A stretch of 64,000 nt of DNA from Actinomycetaceae bacterium MB13-C1-2 (GTDB lineage Bacteria; Actinomycetota; Actinomycetes; Actinomycetales; Actinomycetaceae), in assembly GCA_035621235.1 (NCBI GenBank), contig CP141731.1, forward strand, positions 2,294,001 to 2,358,000, given 5' to 3'. Positions within the stretch are counted from its first letter, which is position 1. Each line of letters begins with the position of its first letter. The position numbers and the translations under genes were made by a program. Under the pieces are notes generated by a model that ran no database searches, was not told the origin of the DNA, and saw only the letters and a list, made by a program, of their open reading frames with translations. Positions 17,089 to 25,415 of the stretch are shown here, piece by piece.

Positions 17089-17742
17089 ATGAGTGATGCA
17101 TCTAAACCTCCAGTTTTCACCGAGTCGTTCAGACGTGAACTATACGATCAGCGGGTTCTAGTACTTGATGGCGAGTTAACAGACGATAACGGCATGCTCC
17201 TGGCAACGCAGTTATTCTCGCTAGCGACTACCGATCCGCGTTCCGAGATCGCGCTGTGGATTCACTCCCCCGGTGGCTCCGTCCCCGCCATGGTCGCAAT
17301 TCGCGATCTGATTCATTTGATTCCAAACGAGGTCTCAACTCTGGCACTAGGGATCGCCTATTCGGCCGGACAGTTCTTGCTAACGGCCGGTACAAGAGGA
17401 AAACGGCGAGCATTGCCAAATGCCAGGATCCTCATGCATCAAGGCTCTGCAGGCATTGGTGGTTCGACAGTCGACGTGGAACTGCAGGCCGGCGACCTAA
17501 GGTATACGCGTGACACGCTACTCAAGCTGACGAGCGAGGATACGGGCCAGCCGATTGAAAAGGTTTTCGAGGATTCTCTCCACGATCACTGGTACTCCGC
17601 AGAAGAAGCCCTCGACTATGGGTTCATTGACACCATCGTACAAAGCTTCGAAGAACTCCTGCCCCGGACAAGTGACAAAACATCAGGGTTTACCTCACGG
17701 TCTCTGGACGCGAGTTCTGCTGATATCAAGGAGCCAAAATGA
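17089..17742 (+). CDS. clpP: ATP-dependent Clp protease proteolytic subunit, catalytically complete copy
   Basis: 217-residue ClpP subunit of the cytoplasmic ClpXP/ClpCP protease. The catalytic triad is intact: Ser92 (GIAYSAGQFLLTAG), His117 (NARILMHQ) and Asp166 (HDHWYSAEEALDYGFID). The substrate-channel SPGGSV motif is present. There is a C-terminal extension of about 25 residues. The stop codon overlaps the start of the next clpP by four bases (ATGA), indicating coupled translation and probably a mixed ClpP ring. No tig or clpX gene adjoins, so this is probably a secondary pair like clpP3-clpP4 of Streptomyces rather than the main clpP1P2; that is inference. Confidence 0.94.
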   Translation: MSDASKPPVFTESFRRELYDQRVLVLDGELTDDNGMLLATQLFSLATTDPRSEIALWIHSPGGSVPAMVAIRDLIHLIPNEVSTLALGIAYSAGQFLLTAGTRGKRRALPNARILMHQGSAGIGGSTVDVELQAGDLRYTRDTLLKLTSEDTGQPIEKVFEDSLHDHWYSAEEALDYGFIDTIVQSFEELLPRTSDKTSGFTSRSLDASSADIKEPK

Positions 17743-18332
17743 GTCAAAGCTACACAATTCCCAATGTGATTTCTCAGAGTCCGCGAGGCGAGCGGATCAT
17801 GGACGTCTACTCACATCTACTCACCGAGAGAATCATCTATCTCGGCACACCTATTGACGTGGGCGTCGCGAATGCGATCATTGCCCAACTGCTCTACCTT
17901 GAGTCATCCAGCACCGACTTTGACATCAATTTCTACATCAATTGCGAGGGCGGCGACCCAAGCGCGATGCTGGCAATCTACGACACCATGCAGTATGTAA
18001 AAGCGAGCGTGGCCACTACCTGTGTTGGACAGGCAATCGGTGTAGGAGCGATCCTTCTCGCCTCCGGAACGAGTGGCAAACGCTCGGCACTACCCCACAC
18101 TCGCGTCGTACTCCATCAACCCAGCAACCAGGGAAGACGAGGAACCATACCCGACCTTATTCTTCAGGCCGACGAGGCGGTGCGACTCCGCTCGGAACTG
18201 GAGACCGTGCTGGCATATCACAGTGGACAAACGGCCGAACAACTACGCGCTGATACCGATCACGATCGGGTGTTTACCGCGCAGGAGGCAAAGGATTATG
18301 GGCTACTCGATCAGGTAATAACCCAGCGATGA
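17739..18332 (+). CDS. ClpP-like subunit lacking the catalytic serine (ClpR-like)
   Basis: 197-residue ClpP paralogue. The fold motifs are kept (NCEGGDPSAM, LPHTRVVLHQPSNQ with His126, DHDRVFTAQEAKDYGLLD with Asp176), but the serine motif reads CVGQAIGVGAILLASG: the residue at the catalytic position is Gly101 (codon GGT, 18039-18041) instead of Ser. The open frame and otherwise conserved sequence argue against decay. It would be proteolytically silent, comparable to ClpR of plastids and cyanobacteria, and probably assembles with the upstream active subunit, with which it is translationally coupled. It ends six bases from the convergent regulator gene. Confidence 0.9.
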   Translation: MSQSYTIPNVISQSPRGERIMDVYSHLLTERIIYLGTPIDVGVANAIIAQLLYLESSSTDFDINFYINCEGGDPSAMLAIYDTMQYVKASVATTCVGQAIGVGAILLASGTSGKRSALPHTRVVLHQPSNQGRRGTIPDLILQADEAVRLRSELETVLAYHSGQTAEQLRADTDHDRVFTAQEAKDYGLLDQVITQR

Positions 18333-18338
18333 CAGATC

Positions 18339-18692
18339 TTAGGCTGCAAGAGTAAACGAAACTCGACATACAGCGGCCAGAGCACCCGTTGATTGCGCGG
18401 TCGGGTACCGTTCAACGACCGATCGTGCCAAGTCGATCGAGGTTACGTCCAGTGCCCCGGCAACGGCTTCGATCATTTCGCTCGACGGGTCCTTGACACC
18501 GCGCTCTATCTCAGACAGATACTGCGGGGACACCTTGGCTCTTTTGGCCGTCTGGTCGAGCGTTTCCCCACGTTCGCGGCGCAGGCGCCTGAGTTCATCT
18601 CCCATTAGGTGACGCCATAGAGGATGACCATAGCTCACGGAGGTGCCCTCCTCTGAAGTTATCTTGTTCTGCTTCCTAGTGTTCACAGCCAT
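18339..18692 (-). CDS. ClgR/PopR-type XRE regulator with Leu-Ala-Ala C-terminus
   Basis: 117-residue Xre-family DNA-binding protein. The HTH region (GDELRRLRRERGETLDQTA, AKVSPQYLSEIERGVKDPSSE) matches the ClgR/PopR family, which activates clp genes in actinobacteria. It is convergent with the clpP pair at a 6-base gap, fitting a dedicated regulator. The C-terminus reads VSFTLAA. In Streptomyces the terminal Ala-Ala of PopR and ClgR makes them ClpP substrates, so this protein is likely to be degraded by the protease it controls. A perfect 14-bp inverted repeat lies 32 bases upstream of its start. Confidence 0.85.
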   Translation of the reverse strand: MAVNTRKQNKITSEEGTSVSYGHPLWRHLMGDELRRLRRERGETLDQTAKRAKVSPQYLSEIERGVKDPSSEMIEAVAGALDVTSIDLARSVVERYPTAQSTGALAAVCRVSFTLAA

Positions 18693-18723
18693 ACCTCATC
18701 GTAACCGGGGCAGATTCGTGCCC

Positions 18724-18754
18724 GTTCTGTCTCTGCTGCTAGCAGAGACAGAAC
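18724..18754. promoter_or_regulatory. Perfect 14-bp inverted repeat upstream of ClgR/PopR-like gene
   Basis: Arms GTTCTGTCTCTGCT and AGCAGAGACAGAAC with a 3-base spacer GCT. It lies between the end of the ABC permease gene and the start of the regulator, both on the minus strand. There is no T-tract on either side, so an operator is favoured over a terminator. TGTCT near one edge and AGACA near the other recall the TGTCTGCC/GGCAGACA PopR box reported from Streptomyces, but the match is partial. Confidence 0.5.
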
Positions 18755-18795
18755 CGAGAGCGTAACTCCCAACGCCGATCACGCGGCAACGATGA

Positions 18796-19530
18796 TCATC
18801 TGCGACGTACTAGAACCAGTCCTGCTCCCACAACGGAGAGAACGCACCACATAGTCAGCACCACGATTGATGTCGTGGATACCTGATAAGCGCTGCTCGC
18901 CAAGCCGCTTCGAATAACGTCGCCCATCGGCTCGAAGGGCAACCACTGGTGAAGACTCTGTAACCAACCGGGCATGCGTTCAGGGGGGAAGGAGATCGGA
19001 GTGAACAAAAGAATTACAAATACCAAAAGCTGACTGACCAGCATGGCGACCACCGGAGGAAAAAGGGTCGCAACTGCATACCCAAAGCTCGCTGCAGTGA
19101 GCGAGACGACAATGACTCCGGCCAGTAGCCAGGGACTGGGCGAAAGCTCAATATCGTAACGCCATAGCGCGACCAGAATCGCCAGTACCAGCCCCGGCAA
19201 TGCGATCACAGTCCACATCACCAGATCTGCGGCAAGGAACAATATCCGGGGCACCGGAAGGGTATGTTTCCAGTCGATACTTCCCTCACGCTTCTCCTCG
19301 GCCACCATCTGCGGAGTCATTACCAGGCCAACCATGACCAAGGTGACCGTCGGAGCGCCCGTCGCCAGGAACAGCGCCGCCACGGGGTCAAGATCGCCGA
19401 TGAGGAATCCGAACCCGATTATGGTACCCACGGCAAGTAGCGTCTGAACCAGGATCATCAATGGAAGACTGCTAGCTCCACGGCGAAGTTGCCACTGAAT
19501 GAGCAGTCCAGTTTGTCGCAATGTGTTCAT
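18796..19530 (-). CDS. ABC-2 type exporter permease
   Basis: 244-residue membrane protein with about six TM helices (LPLMILVQTLLAVGTIIGF, GAPTVTLVMVGLVMTP and later segments) and the EKREGSIDWKHTLPVPR cytoplasmic loop typical of ABC-2 permeases. It starts within the stop of the upstream ATPase gene (ATGA overlap), so the pair forms one transporter. Drug or lipid export is the usual role; the divergent TetR gene supports efflux regulated by a small molecule. Confidence 0.88.
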   Translation of the reverse strand: MNTLRQTGLLIQWQLRRGASSLPLMILVQTLLAVGTIIGFGFLIGDLDPVAALFLATGAPTVTLVMVGLVMTPQMVAEEKREGSIDWKHTLPVPRILFLAADLVMWTVIALPGLVLAILVALWRYDIELSPSPWLLAGVIVVSLTAASFGYAVATLFPPVVAMLVSQLLVFVILLFTPISFPPERMPGWLQSLHQWLPFEPMGDVIRSGLASSAYQVSTTSIVVLTMWCVLSVVGAGLVLVRRR

Positions 19531-20432
19531 GCCGCTTCCTTTACCAGTGAAATGTAAATGTCCTCCAACGTGGTCGGCGCAAGAGAGAAGCGTTCCGCGT
19601 GATCACTCGCCCACGCGATCGCTGCTGGGGCATCGCAGTCTCTTACCCGCACCACGATCCCCGACTCGTTGCGAGATACGATATTCATCTGTTCGTCTGG
19701 CTCAGTACGCAAACCGCTAATGGTCAAAGACAGTTCTCCTCTTGTAGAAGCGGAGAGCTCCGCGGGGGTTCCTTGAGCTATCACCTTGCCGTGATCAAGA
19801 ATCACGAGGGAATCGACAACATGCTCGGCTTCAGCAACATTGTGAGTCACCAAAAGCACCCCGACACCAGAGTCTGCGAGTCTGCGAATCTCTGCCCACA
19901 GAAGCTTTCTGCGAACCGGATCGACATCGTTAGTTGGTTCATCGAGGATCACGAGCTCACCCGGCGCCGCCGTTGCCATCCCAAACGCAGTCAGGCGTGC
20001 AACGCCACCAGAGATTGCCTGTGCGGGCTTATCTGCCCACTGCTCCATTTCTAGCGCGGTCAATAGCTCGACGGCTCGCGTTGAAGCATCTTGTTTTGAC
20101 AGGCCGCGGATTCTCCCTACCAACTCGATGGCTTTGCGAGGCGATAGCCCGGTGATCGGAACATTTGCCTGCGCTTGCACGGAAACGAGTCGGCGCGCAA
20201 TCTGTGGCTTAGAGATGACATCGTGACCACTCACCTCTATCACCCCACCATCGGGCTTTAGGATGCCCACGATCTGGTTGACGAGCGTTGTTTTCCCCGC
20301 GCCGTTGTGTCCGAGGAGTCCTACGACCTCCCCCGATCCAACACGAATCGATATGCCGTCGTTTGCCTTCGAGCCGTGACGCCCAGAGTAGGTCTTTTCG
20401 AGGTCTAATACGTTTAAAACTGGTTGGTACAT
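19527..20432 (-). CDS. ABC-2 type exporter ATPase
   Basis: 301-residue ABC ATPase. Walker A GHNGAGKTT, signature AISGGVARLTAFGMA (ISGG in place of LSGG), Walker B ELVILDEPTNDVD and the H-loop LLVTHNVAEAE are present. The long C-terminal part after HGKVIAQGTPAEL resembles drug- and antibiotic-export ATPases. Cotranscribed and overlapping with the permease; separated from a divergent TetR gene by 58 bases, which carry an inverted repeat. Confidence 0.92.
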   Translation of the reverse strand: MYQPVLNVLDLEKTYSGRHGSKANDGISIRVGSGEVVGLLGHNGAGKTTLVNQIVGILKPDGGVIEVSGHDVISKPQIARRLVSVQAQANVPITGLSPRKAIELVGRIRGLSKQDASTRAVELLTALEMEQWADKPAQAISGGVARLTAFGMATAAPGELVILDEPTNDVDPVRRKLLWAEIRRLADSGVGVLLVTHNVAEAEHVVDSLVILDHGKVIAQGTPAELSASTRGELSLTISGLRTEPDEQMNIVSRNESGIVVRVRDCDAPAAIAWASDHAERFSLAPTTLEDIYISLVKEAA

Positions 20433-20439
20433 ACCGAGC

Positions 20440-20454
20440 AGTATTTCATATACT
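20440..20454. promoter_or_regulatory. Putative TetR operator in divergent ABC/TetR promoter
   Basis: Inverted repeat AGTAT, five bases, ATACT in the 58-base gap between the exporter ATPase gene and the TetR gene; a further AGTAT follows eight bases on. Position and A+T content suit a TetR-family operator overlapping both promoters. Confidence 0.45.
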
Positions 20455-20490
20455 TAACAGTATGTTCAAACCGGCTGGTATCGTGCCATC

Positions 20491-21249
20491 ATGACTGAGA
20501 ACCAGACAAGTTTGTCCGAGGCTATTAAGGCTCTTGCATCAGCGACCGCAGACTTAACGAAGGCCGCAACCGTTGGTCTGGGACGTGATGTTTCCCGACA
20601 GATGTCCGATGCACTTCAGTCAGCCGCCGACGCGGTTGAGGACGCAGCCAGGAAGGTGACTCCATCTGAGGGAAAACCATCAAGCACGCGCGACGATATC
20701 CTTCAGGCCGCCGCCATCGTCTTTTCCGAAAAGGGTTTTGATGCGGCAAGTCTCGACGAAATCGCCAAAAGAGCAGGCCGCACCAAGGGAGCCATCTACG
20801 CACATTTCCCGAGCAAAGATGACCTAATGGTCGCTTTGGCCGAGAGTCAGTGCTCAGAGGGTGGCCTAGATGACGGAACGAAAGAGGTCGTGTACGCGTT
20901 CAAGGACGGTCGCTTGGCAGAACTGATTGATCGATCGGTCTCCGATGCGGAGGAACGACGGGAAGCCGCACTGTCTTTGGAAATCCTCATCTACGCTTTC
21001 CGACATCCCGAACATCGCGAAGCGATAATTCGCGGTCAAGTGCGAGCTCGGGATCAAATCGATCAGTTCCTCGCGGAAGAACTACCCGGTGTTGGACCCG
21101 ATGCTGCGCTGACTTTAGCGACCATCGTCAACATGGGAACACTTTACGCAGCTCTCACTCCAGAGATGGTCGACGGAGCCGCAGTGCAACGCATCCTCTC
21201 ACGCGCGCTGTCCTACGAGCCAAATGAACCCGCAAACGAGGCGGACTAA
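20491..21249 (+). CDS. TetR-family regulator with N-terminal helical extension
   Basis: 252-residue TetR regulator. The HTH lies unusually far in, at about residues 67-113 (TRDDILQAAAIVFSEKGFDAA, then SLDEIAKRAGRTKGAIYAHF). The preceding 65 residues are Ala/Lys/Asp-rich and strongly helical (SLSEAIKALASATADLTKAA, then VSRQMSDALQSAADAVEDAA), looking like a coiled coil absent from typical TetR proteins. No internal Met near the HTH offers a shorter start with a good ribosome-binding site. Divergent from the ABC-2 exporter, which it most probably represses. Confidence 0.88.
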   Translation: MTENQTSLSEAIKALASATADLTKAATVGLGRDVSRQMSDALQSAADAVEDAARKVTPSEGKPSSTRDDILQAAAIVFSEKGFDAASLDEIAKRAGRTKGAIYAHFPSKDDLMVALAESQCSEGGLDDGTKEVVYAFKDGRLAELIDRSVSDAEERREAALSLEILIYAFRHPEHREAIIRGQVRARDQIDQFLAEELPGVGPDAALTLATIVNMGTLYAALTPEMVDGAAVQRILSRALSYEPNEPANEAD

Positions 21250-21280
21250 CTGACAGAATGAGCGAAACCGGCTCACGGGA

Positions 21281-21332
21281 AGCGAGAAGGTCCCTGATCC
21301 TTGGATTACTCCAGATCAGGGACCTTCTCGCT
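21281..21332. terminator. 19-bp perfect hairpin between TetR gene and tRNA-fMet
   Basis: Perfect inverted repeat with arms AGCGAGAAGGTCCCTGATC and GATCAGGGACCTTCTCGCT and a 14-nt loop. It lies downstream of both the TetR gene (plus) and the tRNA gene (minus), 10 bases past the CCA end, and probably serves both. No long T-run on either strand. Confidence 0.65.
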
Positions 21333-21342
21333 CGCTACTACT

Positions 21343-21419
21343 TGGTAGCGGGGGCTGGATTTGAACCAACGACCTCCGGGTTATGAGCCCGGCGAGCTAC
21401 CGAACTGCTCCACCCCGCG
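21343..21419 (-). tRNA. Initiator tRNA-fMet (CAT), CCA encoded
   Basis: 77-nt tRNA on the minus strand beginning CGCGGGGTGGAGCAG. The anticodon loop is CUCAUAA on a stem with three consecutive G-C pairs (GGG/CCC), and position 1 (C) faces U72, so the first acceptor pair is absent; both are marks of the initiator. The T-loop is UUCAAAU on stem GUUGG/CCAGC and the CCA end is encoded (TGG at 21343-21345 on the plus strand). Confidence 0.96.
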
Positions 21420-21484
21420 TCGGCTCAAACAACTCTACTCACCGCGGGTTGTTAGCTCAAGTGAGCAGCCAGTGGGGTTTCTCA

Positions 21485-24400
21485 TTACTTGGAGTCAGTT
21501 GCCTCCTGAGCGTCTTCGCCTAGCTCCCCAAGGTTTACATCACCTGAATTCGCGTCAGCCGCAGCATCCGACTCAGGAGCCTCTAGGCTTTGCAAGCTCA
21601 CCAGCTCATCCAATGCCTGCGCAAGCTTGTCCTGCGCCTTGCCATATGCAGTCCAGTCGCCATCGGTCATTGCCTGATTAGAAGCAACCATCGCATCTCT
21701 TGCCTCAAGAAGGAGAGCGTTTATTTTCTCTTCTTGAGTCTGCTCCGCTCCTGCACCACCAGTAACCTCGTCCGGCACAGTCTCGTCTCCCAGAGTCGCC
21801 TGCGAGTCCCCACCGAAGGTTTGGTCCAGAGCCTCGGCCAGAGTCCGACCAAACCCGACCTGGTCACCGAATGCCGTCAGGACGTAACGCAGAACCGGAT
21901 ACGAGGTGGACGAGGTCGACTCAACATAAACAGGCTGCACATATAGCAGTCCCCCGCCGACAGGTAGCGTCAGTAGGTTACCGTGGCGTACCTTTGATCC
22001 CTGCTGGTTCAGCAGATTCAGTTGCTGAGCGACGGTCTGGTCAGTGTTGAAGTTATTCTGTACCTGTCCGGGTCCGGGAACCGTGGTTGAGGACGGAAGC
22101 GCTATCATGCGCAGTTTTCCGTAGTCTTCACGAACCTTCCCCGTCTCGTTTCCGGTCTCTGAATCAACCGCCAAAAAGCCTGCCATTGCAGCGCGTCGTG
22201 TCTCACCTGCACCGGCAGGAACGTACACGGACGTCAGCGAAAACTCGGCGCTGTCCTGAGTCGGCATTTGCATTGTCAAGTAGTACGGCGGTTGCAACTT
22301 CTGCGAAGCTGAGGCCGCGGCATCATTTGCAGAAACCGTGGGATCTTCTGACAAACGCCAGCGGTTACCACCGGTGTAGAACTCAGATGCCTCCGTGACG
22401 TGATAGGTCTCAAGAAGCTTTCGCTGGACCTTGAACATGTCCTGTGGGTATCGCAGGTGCGACATCAAGTCGCCGGAAATCTCAGAAATGTCAGAGATCA
22501 TTCCTGGATAGACGCCCGACCATGCCTGCAGTATGGGCTCATCGGGCTCCCATGCATAAAGCTTTACAGAGCCGTCATATGCATCAACCGTGATCTTTAC
22601 TGAGTTACGCATGTAATTTACGTTGCCCGCATCAAAGATCCCGGTCTCGGCCGTACGCGAATCCGTGGTTGCTTCAAGTAGCGACTGGTGTTCCGAATAC
22701 GGGAACTTGTCAGTTGTCGTGTATGCGTCAATGATCCACACCAAACGCTTTGGCGTCGACGGATCATCGTCATCGTCCACAACTGCCGGGTAAGCGTTCT
22801 TGTCAAGCGTCAAGAACGGTGCGACCTTCGAGGCACGTTGAAGAGGATCGCGATTATAGAGAATCTGCGATTCCGAGTTGGTCTGACTTGAGAACAGGAT
22901 GTCCGTCGAACCAAACTTCACCGCATACAGGAGCTTGTTCCAGGGATTGCCAACATTCGGACCTCCGTCACCGGTGAAAGTGGTCATCACCTGGCCCGAA
23001 GCGGCGTTTTCATCTGGATAATCCAGTTCTTGTGGCTCCGATCCCTCGGGAGCTCCAACAATCGAGTACTCCGGGGATCTGGGAGAGAAGTAGACACGTG
23101 GCTCATAGTCACCGAGATCACCCTGTGACGGGATCGACTGCTCCCAGAAAGCAGGGGTGCCATCAGACTGAACGGTGTTACCGAATGCAGCTACAACACC
23201 GAATCCATGAGTGAAGACAGTCCGCTCATTCACCCAAGTCTGTTGCTGGGCCTGCAGACCGTCAAGGTTGATGTCGCGAACTGCAATGACCGTATCTCGA
23301 CGCTCGTCGTCAATGGTGTATCGGTCAACCGACAACTCATTCGCGAACGTGTAGTAGGGGCGCGACTGCTGTAACTGGCGGAACGTCGGCGAAACGATGC
23401 CCGGATCGAGCAGGCGAATTTGCGATGTCGACTGAGAGTCTTGACGTAGTTGACCGGGAGCCGCTTCAGTCTTGGCCGAATAGGTCTGATACTCGACGTC
23501 GTCTAAGCCGTACGCCGAAAGTGTGGCATCGATGTTGCGCTGAATGTATGCGCTCTCCAGATTTCGTTCGTTCGGGGTTACTTTGAACTGCTGCACAAGA
23601 GCGGGATACGCGCCTCCAATGATCAACGCAGAAACAACCGTTACTCCCACCCCAACGGCAGGAAGTTTCCAGGTCCCCCGGAACGCAGCGACGAGGAACA
23701 GTACGGCCACGAGCAACGAGATAACCGCCAGGATGACCTGCGCGGGAAGCGTCGCATGAACGTCGGTGTACATCGCCCCATCAGCGGGTTCGCTGTCTTT
23801 CAGCAGAAGCGAGTAGATGCCGAGCCAGTATCGAAGTGCGACGACGAGCGAGAGAAGAGCAGCGAGGATACCGACCTGCCGACGTGCTTTTGCAGTGCTT
23901 GAGAACCTCGGGGCAAAGCTTAGTCCGCCGTAAAGGTAGTTGACACCAACAACTGCAAGCAGAGAAATGATCAGAGTCGATAGAAGAAATCCAGCGATGA
24001 TCTCAAGTAGTGGCAGGGTGAAGACATAGAACGATATGTCCAGCCCGAACTGAGGATCCACTTCCCCAAAAGGCGCTCGATTCATCCAAACCAGGAAGGT
24101 TTGCCAATTGCTGGCAACGCTGCCAGCAGTCATCGCTGCAATGATCGCGGGAAGGCCCCAGAACACAAACTTTCTAAATGGCTCCACCACCCGCTGATAC
24201 TCACGCATATTGGCTGCGTTAGCACCACGAGCCGAACTGGGTCGACCCCTGTAAGCCCAGTACACACAGGCAACGACTACCGCGAACTGGACCAGGAAGG
24301 CCAGCACAAACAACAGCCCCATAGCACCCCAGCGGGTCCAAAGAACTCGTGAAGCTCCAAGCTGGTCAAACCAAAGAACCTCAGTCCACACCTTTGAGGC

Positions 24401-24586
24401 GATCACAACGACGAGCACCAGCGCTGCGATTATCGACAGCGTCCAGAACCACGGGTTCTTCAGTATCGACCGTCCCGCACCACCTGGCGGGTTCGAGGCT
24501 CCCGAACCATCTGCCTGGGTCGGGGCACTCTGTCTAGGTCCTGTTGGTCTGTTGGGCCTCGGCCAGCCCTCCGGGAACGAACTCAC
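21485..24586 (-). CDS. UPF0182 family membrane protein
   Basis: 1033-residue conserved actinobacterial membrane protein of the UPF0182/COG1615 family. The N-terminal third has about seven TM helices (from NPWFWTLSIIAALVLVVVIA onward). A long extracytoplasmic domain follows (NERNLESAYIQRNIDATLSAYGL region, YFSPRSPEYSIVG, YGDGNW-like variants absent), and the C-terminus is acidic and low-complexity. The start is GTG 24586 with GGGAGG five bases upstream rather than the in-frame ATG at 24625. Function is unknown; the Mycobacterium homologue lies in the same neighbourhood as YlbL, DUF2342 and UvrD2 genes. Confidence 0.92.
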   Translation of the reverse strand: MSSFPEGWPRPNRPTGPRQSAPTQADGSGASNPPGGAGRSILKNPWFWTLSIIAALVLVVVIASKVWTEVLWFDQLGASRVLWTRWGAMGLLFVLAFLVQFAVVVACVYWAYRGRPSSARGANAANMREYQRVVEPFRKFVFWGLPAIIAAMTAGSVASNWQTFLVWMNRAPFGEVDPQFGLDISFYVFTLPLLEIIAGFLLSTLIISLLAVVGVNYLYGGLSFAPRFSSTAKARRQVGILAALLSLVVALRYWLGIYSLLLKDSEPADGAMYTDVHATLPAQVILAVISLLVAVLFLVAAFRGTWKLPAVGVGVTVVSALIIGGAYPALVQQFKVTPNERNLESAYIQRNIDATLSAYGLDDVEYQTYSAKTEAAPGQLRQDSQSTSQIRLLDPGIVSPTFRQLQQSRPYYTFANELSVDRYTIDDERRDTVIAVRDINLDGLQAQQQTWVNERTVFTHGFGVVAAFGNTVQSDGTPAFWEQSIPSQGDLGDYEPRVYFSPRSPEYSIVGAPEGSEPQELDYPDENAASGQVMTTFTGDGGPNVGNPWNKLLYAVKFGSTDILFSSQTNSESQILYNRDPLQRASKVAPFLTLDKNAYPAVVDDDDDPSTPKRLVWIIDAYTTTDKFPYSEHQSLLEATTDSRTAETGIFDAGNVNYMRNSVKITVDAYDGSVKLYAWEPDEPILQAWSGVYPGMISDISEISGDLMSHLRYPQDMFKVQRKLLETYHVTEASEFYTGGNRWRLSEDPTVSANDAAASASQKLQPPYYLTMQMPTQDSAEFSLTSVYVPAGAGETRRAAMAGFLAVDSETGNETGKVREDYGKLRMIALPSSTTVPGPGQVQNNFNTDQTVAQQLNLLNQQGSKVRHGNLLTLPVGGGLLYVQPVYVESTSSTSYPVLRYVLTAFGDQVGFGRTLAEALDQTFGGDSQATLGDETVPDEVTGGAGAEQTQEEKINALLLEARDAMVASNQAMTDGDWTAYGKAQDKLAQALDELVSLQSLEAPESDAAADANSGDVNLGELGEDAQEATDSK

Positions 24587-24687
24587 TCTTACCTCCCCGC
24601 AGGCACTAACTGCTACTGCCCGCATTTAGCTGTCGCCAGTCTATCCGTACTTGGGACTGCAACCCCAGTCGTGCGAATATTGCCGCC

Positions 24688-25314
24688 ATGAGCGAAACTG
24701 AAAACGAAACACAGGAAACTCCATCGCGTAAAGAAGAACTGAAGCAGGGGGCGCTGCAAAGTGCCTCACAGAGGGCACTGCGACGCGTCGTAGATGAACT
24801 TGAAGTCGGCAGCGCCCGCGTTGGTTGGGACCGACCTCCCGCGCTCTACGCGCTGGTGCGCACAGAATCCCTTCTGGCGACCCCCGGGCTGCCGTCGGAT
24901 GTTGCGGAGTCGCTTCGCGCCGAATGGGATGGCTCATCAGATCACCTCTCCGCTGTTGCCCAGGAAACACTGCCTCAGGACGATCTTGAGGAACTTCTCC
25001 CCAAGATTGCCTGGCCGGACACCGTTGCTGGTGCGGCACTAACCGTCGAACGAATAATCCTTCCCGATGACGCGGATGAGGAGGCGCCCGAAGATCCCAA
25101 CGAGGCTGTCCACTACGCAGAGAACCACCCTGCTCGCACCGATATTCGCGTAGTCGTCGGGGTCAACCGCGACGGAGATTCCTGGTGTGAGGTTCGTGCC
25201 CGTACGTTTGATGACCGCGAACGTGTCGGTCAGGGAGCCCTCCTCGTGCCAGGGCTGGTCGAAGGCTTGAAGATTGGACTCACTGAAGAATCACAACAGA
25301 ACGCCTCAAAATAA
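24688..25314 (+). CDS. PPA1309-family conserved protein
   Basis: 208-residue soluble protein of an actinobacteria-restricted family of unknown function. The conserved core is GWDRPPALYALVRTESLL at about residues 46-63, LLPKIAWPDTVAGAALTVER, and VVGVNRDGDSWCEVRAR with a final LLVPGLVEGLKIGL. The N-terminus is charged. It lies divergent from UPF0182 and convergent with ylbL, a placement I recall from other actinobacteria. Confidence 0.82.
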   Translation: MSETENETQETPSRKEELKQGALQSASQRALRRVVDELEVGSARVGWDRPPALYALVRTESLLATPGLPSDVAESLRAEWDGSSDHLSAVAQETLPQDDLEELLPKIAWPDTVAGAALTVERIILPDDADEEAPEDPNEAVHYAENHPARTDIRVVVGVNRDGDSWCEVRARTFDDRERVGQGALLVPGLVEGLKIGLTEESQQNASK

Positions 25315-25377
25315 CGGCGGGATACCGCTGAGCAAACCGTCCAGCCCATGTGACAAGCGTTGGTCTGCTGGGCCTAT

Positions 25378-25411
25378 CAGTAGAGTGTTCAACTCAGTAG
25401 AGTGTTCAACG
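25378..25411. repeat. Tandem 17-bp direct repeat
   Basis: Two adjacent copies of CAGTAGAGTGTTCAACT (the second ends in G), lying in the convergent gap just after the PPA1309-like gene and five bases from the ylbL stop. No known function; may be a simple duplication. Confidence 0.7.
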
Positions 25412-25415
25412 CCAA

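Noticed and set aside
17739-18332. The Ser-to-Gly change in ClpP as a sequencing error or decay
   Set aside because: Frame, remaining triad and structural motifs are conserved; one clean codon (GGT) in a conserved glycine-rich context suggests a fixed feature, though resequencing would settle it.
18724-18754. Treating the perfect 14-bp repeat as the ABC permease terminator
   Set aside because: There is no T-tract on either strand and it sits 32 bases from the ClgR-like start, so an operator is more likely; kept as a regulatory site with moderate confidence.
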